From Gammaproteobacteria bacterium RIFCSPHIGHO2_12_FULL_35_23 (lineage in GTDB: Bacteria; Pseudomonadota; Gammaproteobacteria; UBA12402): a stretch of DNA of 64,000 nt. Below, in pieces: positions 57,532-64,000 of the stretch. Made by a program: the position numbers and the translations under genes. The stretch spans positions 61,386 through 125,385 of the forward strand of contig MGXT01000027.1 in assembly GCA_001801465.1 (NCBI GenBank), read 5' to 3'. The notes below the pieces were generated by a model that ran no database searches, was not told the DNA's origin, and saw nothing but the letters and a program-made list of their open reading frames with translations. The first letter of the stretch is position 1. Each line of letters begins with the position of its first letter.

Positions 57532-58728
57532 TTAAGCATCAGCATCTTCTTTACGACGTAAAAAAGCGGGAATGTCTAAATATTCCATATCAGGGGTAGG
57601 ATTATCTAACACTGATTTTTTAAATTTATTCGGTTGTTGTCTTAATACTGTTGGCTTTTCTAAACGTTCATAATCAACTGTACCATCTATTTTTGATTCT
57701 GGAATACGTTTAGTGGCTGCCTCCTGATTAATAACTGTTTCTCGTGCTGCAGGCGCTGTGCCTGAACCAATTAAACCTGTAATCACTACTGTCACTCGCA
57801 TCTCATCGGTTAACTCTGGATCAATGACTGTACCGACCACTACGGTTGCATTTTCAGTGATAAAGGATTTGATAACCTCACCCACCACTTCAAACTCGCC
57901 AATTGACATATCAAGACCTGCAGTAATATTAACTAACACACCTTTGGCACCTGTTAATTTAACATCATCTAATAACGGACTAGAAATTGCAGCTTCAGCA
58001 GCAGCACGTGCACGATCCTCGCCTTTTGCTTTACCAGTCCCCATCATAGCCATACCCATTTCAGACATTACTGTTCGTACATCAGCAAAGTCGACATTAA
58101 TTAATCCTGGACGAGTAATAAGTTCTGCAATACCTTGTACAGCACCTAATAAAACATTATTCGCAGCTTTAAATGCATCTAATAAACTAATTGACTTGCC
58201 TAAAACTGATAATAAACGATTATTCGGAATAGTAATTAAAGAATCAACGTGATTGGTTAGCTCGCGTATTCCTTCTTCAGCAATGCGCATACGAGATTTA
58301 CCTTCAAAAGAAAATGGCTTGGTGACTACAGCAACTGTTAAAATTCCTAATTCTTTGGCAATTTGAGCAATCACCGGTGCAGCACCGGTCCCAGTACCGC
58401 CACCCATACCAGCCGTAATAAATACCATGTCAGCACCTTCGAGCACTTCACGAATCCGTTCTCGGTCTTCTTCGGCAGCTTGACGTCCTACTTGTGGATT
58501 AGCACCCGCTCCTAATCCTTTAGTGATATCAGTTCCAATTTGCAAGGTCAAAGAAGCATTAGAATTTTTTAAAGCTTGAGCATCGGTATTGGCACAAATA
58601 AAGTCGACGTTATCAATCGATTGTTCCACCATGTGTGCCACAGCGTTACCACCACCTCCACCAATTCCAATCACTTTAATGATTGCACTTTCTGGCACAT
58701 TAGTATCGACTAGTTCAAACATAGGCAT
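57532..58728 (-). CDS. ftsZ: Cell division GTPase FtsZ
   Basis: Tubulin homologue that forms the Z-ring. The 398 residues include [11 protein letters not shown], the GTP-binding tubulin signature [11 protein letters not shown] near residue 108, the T7 loop [11 protein letters not shown], and the conserved C-terminal peptide DIPAFLRRK, which binds FtsA and ZapD. It follows ftsA by 134 bases, enough for its own promoter. Confidence 0.98.
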   Translation of the reverse strand: MPMFELVDTNVPESAIIKVIGIGGGGGNAVAHMVEQSIDNVDFICANTDAQALKNSNASLTLQIGTDITKGLGAGANPQVGRQAAEEDRERIREVLEGADMVFITAGMGGGTGTGAAPVIAQIAKELGILTVAVVTKPFSFEGKSRMRIAEEGIRELTNHVDSLITIPNNRLLSVLGKSISLLDAFKAANNVLLGAVQGIAELITRPGLINVDFADVRTVMSEMGMAMMGTGKAKGEDRARAAAEAAISSPLLDDVKLTGAKGVLVNITAGLDMSIGEFEVVGEVIKSFITENATVVVGTVIDPELTDEMRVTVVITGLIGSGTAPAARETVINQEAATKRIPESKIDGTVDYERLEKPTVLRQQPNKFKKSVLDNPTPDMEYLDIPAFLRRKEDADA

Positions 58729-58862
58729 CTCCCATCCTAATTAACTGAAATAATGCAGCATTCTGCTCAATATACTATCAGCTTTTCTAAAAGTATACAG
58801 CTATTACTCAGGTATTTTAGTATAAATAGAAAGATTTCACCAATACTGACAACGCGTTTGTA

Positions 58863-60128
58863 TTAAAAATTTCCTTGAAACCAACTCTTCATTCGTTGCC
58901 ATATTGATTTCGCATCCCCAGAAGAAGATTTCATACGCTTTTTACTAGTCGCTTTAACTGCTGAAGACTCTTCCATATGCTGGTGATATCCATAGAGCAA
59001 TAAACCTACACCTGTTGCATAAATAGGATTTTTAACTACATCAACTAAACCACTTATTTTTTCAGGCATGCCTAATCTAACAGGCACTTGAAACACTCTT
59101 TCAGCTAATTCCACACCACCTTTTATTTGTGCTGCACCACCTGTTATTACTAAGCCTGAAGCGATCAAATCTTCAAAACCACTACGTCTTAATTCAGCTC
59201 TTACTAACATAAATAATTCTTCATAGCGAGGTTCACAGACTTCTGCCAACATTTTTTGGGAAATAGTACGGGATTGACGATGGCCTACAGAAGGCACTTC
59301 AATGTCTTCTTCACTATCAGCCAGCTCAATCAAAGCACAAGCATGATTAATTTTAAGTTTTTCAGCATTTTGAGTCGGCGTTCTTAAGGCAATCGCTAAA
59401 TCATTGGTCACCTGATCGCCTGCAATAGGAATTACAGCAGAATGACGGATAGCACCTTCTGTAAAAATAGCAATATCAGTCGTTCCACCACCAATATCAA
59501 TCAAACAAACCCCTAAATCTTTTTCATCTTCGGTTAATACAGCATAACTTGAGGCTAATTGTTCTAAAATAATATCACTAACCTGAATATTACAACGCTC
59601 TACACATTTGACTATATTTTGTGCTGCACTAACGGCGCCAGTTGCAATGTGAACTTTTGCTTCCAAACGTACACCTGACATCCCAATAGGTTCACGAATA
59701 CAATCTTGATTATCAATAAGAAATTCTTGCGGCAATATATGGAGTATTTTTTGATCGGCAGGAATAGCAATAGCCCGGGCAGCATCAATAACTCGATCTA
59801 CATCCGCTTGCGTGACTTCAGGACCTCGAATAGCCACAATGCCATGCGAATTAAAACCGCGAATATGACTACCCGCTATCCCTGTATAAGCAGAATGAAT
59901 TTGGCAGCCTGCCATTAATTCCGCCTCTTCAACAGCACGCTGGATAGATTGAACGGTTGAATCAATATTAACCACCACGCCTCGTTTTAAACCACGCGAT
60001 GGATGCGAGCCTATACCGACAATATGGACTTTACCATCCTCAGCCACTTCACCAATAATTGCTACAATTTTTGAAGTCCCTATATCAATTCCAACAATTA
60101 AATCTTTTTCCGCTTGCTTTTTGGCCAT
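58863..60128 (-). CDS. ftsA: Cell division protein FtsA
   Basis: Actin-like membrane tether of FtsZ, 421 residues. The phosphate-1 loop is VGIDIGTSKIVAIIGE and phosphate-2 is LIDIGGGTTDIAIF; GLVITGGAAQIKG is the adenosine motif. The C-terminal amphipathic helix that binds the membrane is IWQRMKSWFQGNF. The start codon abuts the ftsQ stop with no spacer. Confidence 0.97.
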   Translation of the reverse strand: MAKKQAEKDLIVGIDIGTSKIVAIIGEVAEDGKVHIVGIGSHPSRGLKRGVVVNIDSTVQSIQRAVEEAELMAGCQIHSAYTGIAGSHIRGFNSHGIVAIRGPEVTQADVDRVIDAARAIAIPADQKILHILPQEFLIDNQDCIREPIGMSGVRLEAKVHIATGAVSAAQNIVKCVERCNIQVSDIILEQLASSYAVLTEDEKDLGVCLIDIGGGTTDIAIFTEGAIRHSAVIPIAGDQVTNDLAIALRTPTQNAEKLKINHACALIELADSEEDIEVPSVGHRQSRTISQKMLAEVCEPRYEELFMLVRAELRRSGFEDLIASGLVITGGAAQIKGGVELAERVFQVPVRLGMPEKISGLVDVVKNPIYATGVGLLLYGYHQHMEESSAVKATSKKRMKSSSGDAKSIWQRMKSWFQGNF

Positions 60129-60845
60129 TTAATTAGCTCCCCACTGGACTGCCATACCGTTTGGATAATCTAAATTTACTGCTATCGCCTGTTTTTGTCC
60201 TGCAGCAAATACATTATTGTAAACTTTCACAAAACGTTGCAGTCTAGTCAAGATATCTTGTTGTCCTAATTGTATTTTTAAGCCATTATTTAATATTAAT
60301 TGCCAATCTTCATTAGATTCTAAGGTAATTTGACTAATTTGTAGGTTAATCGTCTGTAATAGTTGATTGAATTGCTGATAATAATATAAGACTTTTAATT
60401 GGCTACCGGCAGGCCCATTTAATTGCGGTAAAGTTTGGGTAAAACTCGATAATAAAGTCTCTGGCATGATAAATGTTTCCGCATAATCATTAAGCAAAGT
60501 ATTATTATTCCATATTGCAACCGGCGCTTGCTGTTGGATATTGACAATTAATGAATCAGGCCATCGTCTTTCAACTTTAACTGCTGCGACCCACGAAAGC
60601 TCATCAATCTTGTCGATTAACTGTTGTAAATTTAAAGTTAGTAGCCCAGTAGCAAGTGAAGCATTAATCACTTGTTGTACTTCAGTTTGATAGGTTTGAG
60701 GCGCTCCAGTAATAATAACTTGTTTGATCGGGAGTACATTAGGCTGGTGGATTTTATAAAAGGCTGCCACCAAAAATAAAATCATGATCAGAGAGGTAAT
60801 ACTTAAGCCGTATTGTTGCCAAAAATTTTTAGCTTGTTCAAACAT
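60129..60845 (-). CDS. ftsQ: Cell division protein FtsQ
   Basis: Bitopic divisome protein of 238 residues. One membrane helix (about 14-31) is followed by a POTRA domain (about 37-105, IKQVIITGAPQ to VKVERRWPDSL) and the periplasmic beta domain with RLQRFVKVYNNVF and a closing NLDYPNGMAVQW. It lies between murB and ftsA; ddl, often between murB and ftsQ, is absent. Confidence 0.95.
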   Translation of the reverse strand: MFEQAKNFWQQYGLSITSLIMILFLVAAFYKIHQPNVLPIKQVIITGAPQTYQTEVQQVINASLATGLLTLNLQQLIDKIDELSWVAAVKVERRWPDSLIVNIQQQAPVAIWNNNTLLNDYAETFIMPETLLSSFTQTLPQLNGPAGSQLKVLYYYQQFNQLLQTINLQISQITLESNEDWQLILNNGLKIQLGQQDILTRLQRFVKVYNNVFAAGQKQAIAVNLDYPNGMAVQWGAN

Positions 60846-60910
60846 CAGCCTACCATTTTATGTTGCAGCGTTTATGCGCCTTGCTTATCTTGTTACTAGT
60901 GTAACAAAGA

Positions 60911-61810
60911 TCATTCCTTTTCACCAATAACATGTACTTCACGCACTAATTTTATACCATGTCGTTGATAGACTTGTTCTGCAATATGATCAATTAAAGC
61001 CTCCACCTCTTTAGCTGTAGCGCCTTGATCATTGACAATAAAATTAGCGTGTTTCGGTGACACACAAGCACCACCAATGCGATAGCCTTTTAAACCACAA
61101 ATCTCAATTAATTTTGCAGCATAATGACCGGGGGGATTACGAAACACTGAACCGCCATTAGGCAAATTAATCGGCTGACTAGCATTACGCTTAGCAAGCA
61201 TATCACGAATATATTCTAAGGCTTCTTCTTTAGACCCTGGTGCTAATTTAAAATGCGCCGCTAAAAACCACTCTTCTTCAGGACTATCCACTTGCCGATA
61301 TTTAATTTGATACTCTGTGGGTAAACGTAGCTTTCGTTCTCCTTTACGCGTTAAGGTTTCAACGGCCTGTACATACTTCCAAGTTTCTCCACCATAAGCC
61401 CCAGCATTCATACGTAGGGATCCACCAACAGTTCCTGGAATGCCTGCATAAAACTCTAATCCACGCAACCCTTTTCGTGCACAAAATCGCGCCACTTGTC
61501 CACAGGCCACGCCAGCTTCAGCGCGTATCGTTTCTTGATTTACTTGATCAAGTTTTTTAAGTAATCCTTGGGTAACAATGATAGTTCCTCGCAATCCCTT
61601 ATCTCTGACTAAAGTATTACTACCGAGTCCTAGCCAAATAATAGGCTCCTCAGTCGGTAAGCAACCAATAAATTTAATTAAATCTTCTTGATCTGCAGGT
61701 TGATAAAACCGATCCGCCAAACCACCAATCCGCCACGAGCTATAATCTGCAAGCGAAACATTTTCTGCATAGTGACCTTTTAGTTGTGTCGTGTCGATAG
61801 AATATTTCAC
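60911..61810 (-). CDS. murB: UDP-N-acetylenolpyruvoylglucosamine reductase
   Basis: FAD-dependent reductase that makes UDP-MurNAc. The 299 residues are of the shorter type II MurB form: SSWRIGGLADRFYQP for FAD binding, GLGSNTLVRD, GIPGTVGGSLRMNAGAYG, and the catalytic region NGGSVFRNPPGHYAAKLIE with its Ser. The E-x-HVIG ending supplies the catalytic Glu. It lies 10 bases after murC, in an operon. Confidence 0.97.
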   Translation of the reverse strand: MKYSIDTTQLKGHYAENVSLADYSSWRIGGLADRFYQPADQEDLIKFIGCLPTEEPIIWLGLGSNTLVRDKGLRGTIIVTQGLLKKLDQVNQETIRAEAGVACGQVARFCARKGLRGLEFYAGIPGTVGGSLRMNAGAYGGETWKYVQAVETLTRKGERKLRLPTEYQIKYRQVDSPEEEWFLAAHFKLAPGSKEEALEYIRDMLAKRNASQPINLPNGGSVFRNPPGHYAAKLIEICGLKGYRIGGACVSPKHANFIVNDQGATAKEVEALIDHIAEQVYQRHGIKLVREVHVIGEKE

Positions 61811-61820
61811 TCTCTAATTC

Positions 61821-63257
61821 CTAAACAGTGACTGAACTTTTCTCTACAAGTTGTTGTGCTAAAGCCCCAATATCTCCCGCTCCTGCCATGAGCAGCACAT
61901 CGCCATCCTGTAATACATTTTCTAGTACTGTAGCTATTTCTGCTTTCTCAGCAATATAAATAGGTTCAATTTTACCCCGTTGACGAATACTGCGACATAA
62001 AGTTTTGGAATCAGCTAAAGGAATAACTGCCTCGCCTGCAGGATAAACCTCTAGCATTAACAATACATCCACTTCATTTAAAACATTAACGAAATCTTCA
62101 AATAAATCCCGTGTACGGGTATAGCGATGCGGCTGAAAAACTACTACTAGGCGCTTAGTGGGCCAACATTTACGCGCTGCTGCAAAAGTGGCCTGTAATT
62201 CTCGTGGATGATGGCCATAATCATCAATCACTAGCGTACCCCCTTTACTAGTTTGATATTCTCCTAAACACTGGAAGCGTCTACCAACACCAGCAAACTG
62301 TTGTAATGTTTTGACAATATCATGATCCGCTATGCCTAATTCTGTTGCCACACAAATAGCTGATAAGGCATTTAAAACATTATGCTCGCCAGGCAAGTTT
62401 AAGGTAATAGCTAAATCAGGATATCCTTTTTTGCGTCTAACAGTAAACTGCATTTGTTGACCGACAGCTTGAATATTAAAGGCATAAACATCTGCTTCTT
62501 CTTGTAATCCATAAGTCATCACTGGTCGGCCAACTTTTGGCAAAATTGCTTTGACACCGGGATCTTCTAAACAAACAATGGCTAAACCATAGAAAGGCAA
62601 GTGATGTAAAAACTTAACAAAGGTATCATACAATTTATTTACATCACCTTGATAGGTATCCATATGATCTAAATCAATATTAGTAACTACTGTCATCATG
62701 GGTAATAAATATAAAAACGAAGCATCGCTTTCATCCGCTTCGGCAACCAAATAGCGACTTTCTCCTAAGCGTGCCGTACTCCCTGCGCTATTGAGTTTCC
62801 CCCCAATGATAAATGTGGGATCTAATTTTCCTTCCGCTAAAACGCTGGTTACTAAACTTGTTGTTGTAGTTTTGCCATGCGTTCCTGAAATTGCGATTCC
62901 ATAACGATAGCGCATAAGTTCCGCTAACATTTCTGCTCGTCGAACGATAGGAATTCTCATCTCTTGAGCAGCTTTTACTTCTGGATTATCAGTATTGATA
63001 GCCGTTGAAGTAACTATCACATCAGCTCCAGTTACTTGCTCAGCTTGATGACCGTAAAATATTGTGACGCCTAATTTTTTAAGTCTATCAGTTAAAACAC
63101 TTTGTTTTGCATCTGAACCTGAAATTTGATAGCCTTCATTGAGCAAAACTTCAGCAATGCCACACATCCCTACCCCACCAATTCCAATAAAATGGATTTT
63201 TCTGATGCGATCTTTACCCGGGGTTCCTAAAGTAGTTCTAAAAGTGTTTTTACTCAT
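61821..63257 (-). CDS. murC: UDP-N-acetylmuramate--L-alanine ligase
   Basis: Adds L-Ala to UDP-MurNAc. The 478 residues have the N-terminal UDP-binding [15 protein letters not shown], the P-loop [11 protein letters not shown], and the central DIDHMDTY with [11 protein letters not shown] and DDYGHHPRE. It is the first gene of the leftward murC-murB-ftsQAZ cluster here; murG and ftsW, usual upstream neighbours, are not in the window because a rightward gene begins at 63644. Confidence 0.97.
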   Translation of the reverse strand: MSKNTFRTTLGTPGKDRIRKIHFIGIGGVGMCGIAEVLLNEGYQISGSDAKQSVLTDRLKKLGVTIFYGHQAEQVTGADVIVTSTAINTDNPEVKAAQEMRIPIVRRAEMLAELMRYRYGIAISGTHGKTTTTSLVTSVLAEGKLDPTFIIGGKLNSAGSTARLGESRYLVAEADESDASFLYLLPMMTVVTNIDLDHMDTYQGDVNKLYDTFVKFLHHLPFYGLAIVCLEDPGVKAILPKVGRPVMTYGLQEEADVYAFNIQAVGQQMQFTVRRKKGYPDLAITLNLPGEHNVLNALSAICVATELGIADHDIVKTLQQFAGVGRRFQCLGEYQTSKGGTLVIDDYGHHPRELQATFAAARKCWPTKRLVVVFQPHRYTRTRDLFEDFVNVLNEVDVLLMLEVYPAGEAVIPLADSKTLCRSIRQRGKIEPIYIAEKAEIATVLENVLQDGDVLLMAGAGDIGALAQQLVEKSSVTV

Positions 63258-63643
63258 AATTAGTAGGTCTCAATGACTTAATAGTATGTGCGTGAAAGTA
63301 GCAGATTAGCCTAGTGAGTACAAGCAAAACTAGAATCAAGTAATTTACTCTACTGTTATTACTATTTTGTTAAAAAATTAGTTTTTATTTCAAAAAATAC
63401 GCAATATCTTTTTACTCTTAAAACAAATACGAACAAAAAATTATTAATGATAACAATTGGATTTATTATTTAAATTTTACAATCACTTAGCTAAAAATAG
63501 CTATTATTGCTCAATTAATTCGCTATTTTATTTTTTTGTTTAAAATAAGTAAGTTAGTAATTATCCTCTAATGCAAAACCTATCAATAACTTATCCCATG
63601 CTATAGTTAAAATAACTATTTAAAAACAAAAAGGATGAGAGTT
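63258..63643. other. Divergent intergenic region between murC and an Ala/Gly-rich gene
   Basis: This 386-base gap is very AT-rich. I see no gene, RNA or strong promoter. The only structure is a short dyad, TAGCT-n6-AGCTA, near 63488-63503, and a TATAGT at 63602-63607 that could be a weak -10 for the rightward gene. Confidence 0.55.
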
Positions 63644-64000
63644 ATGGCAATCATTTGGCGACGTTTTAGAGATAGACTTCCTCTTAGCAGCAAACTATTT
63701 AGAGTTCGAAATGTTGGAACTTGCTTTAATATTGAGCTCGATTGGGATTTACCTTTAACTCCAGCTCCTATTGTAACTCCAACCGGAATAGGCGGAGGTA
63801 TTGGTGCAACGACAGGTGACGGAGTCGCTGCTGCAGAAATGCGAGAAAAAGTAGCTGATGCCGCCGCCGGTAGAATCGCTATTAGGGATGGAGCAGGAGC
63901 TGCTGCTATAGCCTCTCCAATTGACGGTAGTAGTGGTGCTGCGGCTTTAGGTAGTAGCGTCGCTGCACGAGCTACCATAGCTACTCCTAGAAAAATCCGT
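63644..64000 (+). CDS. Ala/Gly-rich hypothetical protein, N-terminal part (cut by window edge)
   Basis: The frame from ATG 63644 is open for 119 codons to the window end. It begins MAIIWRRFRDRLPLSSKLF, basic and amphipathic, then becomes Ala/Gly/Thr-rich low complexity from about residue 45 (GIGGGIGATTGDGVAAAEM and later GAGAAAIASPIDG), locally richer in GC than the surroundings. AAGGATGAGAG just before the ATG is a fair ribosome site. The head resembles the low-complexity parts of the 37902 and 41533 genes. The opposite-strand frame here is a shadow. Function unknown. Confidence 0.75.
   Translation, partial: MAIIWRRFRDRLPLSSKLFRVRNVGTCFNIELDWDLPLTPAPIVTPTGIGGGIGATTGDGVAAAEMREKVADAAAGRIAIRDGAGAAAIASPIDGSSGAAALGSSVAARATIATPRKIR

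Noticed and set aside
63616..63978. A 120-codon leftward frame at the window end
   Set aside because: It lies opposite the rightward frame from 63644, which has a ribosome site and sensible start. The leftward product is Ala/Pro-rich simply because the other strand encodes Ala/Gly codons.
1..64000. tRNA, rRNA, insertion sequences or prophage
   Set aside because: I found no cloverleaf-like or rRNA-like segment, no transposase motifs with terminal repeats and no phage structural genes in any gap or frame.

Overview
The window is an AT-rich bacterial chromosome segment with densely packed genes. Its housekeeping content and gene order are gammaproteobacterial: gpmI-envC, yibN-grxC-secB, apbC divergent from metG, metG-rsxB-nth, and murC-murB-ftsQ-ftsA-ftsZ ... 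lpxC-dciA-secA-mutT with coaE-zapD on the opposite strand. LPS synthesis (lpxC), a complete polyamine importer and ferrous iron uptake are present. Among the housekeeping genes sit very large or eukaryote-like proteins: a 4365-residue protein, an armadillo-repeat protein, a phosphoesterase with a nuclear-localisation-like patch, and Ala/Gly-rich unknowns. This mix points to a host-associated member of the Legionellales (Legionella/Coxiella relatives). That placement is inference; no rRNA or other taxonomic marker is in view.

Layout. 1-4134: cell-wall hydrolase activator (partial), phosphoglycerate mutase, rhodanese-glutaredoxin-SecB operon, dCTP deaminase. 4315-18172: a regulatory palindrome, a small unknown gene, then the giant gene, which covers one fifth of the window. 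It has an N-terminal Ulp1-like (CE clan) cysteine protease, a central SecA-like motor and C-terminal tandem repeats. 18331-25673: apbC, metG, rsxB, nth, and Fur-controlled feoAB with a promoter that predicts a leaderless feoA message. 25715-27307: two 28-base direct repeats, a DUF4143 ATPase, then a hairpin and a palindrome; this looks like an acquired island. 27381-32233: DUF1841 protein, MFS transporter, a divergent NTF2-like/MerR pair with phased operator repeats, slipin and NfeD protease. 32515-37774: potABCD, a methyltransferase, pyrophosphatase.

37902-42942 is a three-gene operon of unknowns: membrane protein, secreted protein, phosphoesterase fusion. 43044-46236: trhO, then a broken kinase/HAD locus with a frameshift that splits HAD motif I from the rest. 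46301-52377: coaE, zapD, mutT, secA, dciA, lpxC in conserved order. 52522-57512: a small HTH protein, an unknown, an armadillo-repeat protein and anmK, inserted between lpxC and ftsZ. 57532-63257: ftsZ, ftsA, ftsQ, murB, murC, without ddl. The window ends inside an Ala/Gly-rich gene starting at 63644.

The most unusual object is the giant gene. Its protease triad and SecA-type ATPase motifs can be read directly and compared with the true SecA 30 kb away. It, the armadillo protein, the phosphoesterase fusion and the HAD fusion are good candidates for secreted host-interaction proteins, but no secretion system genes lie in this window, so that role is inferred.
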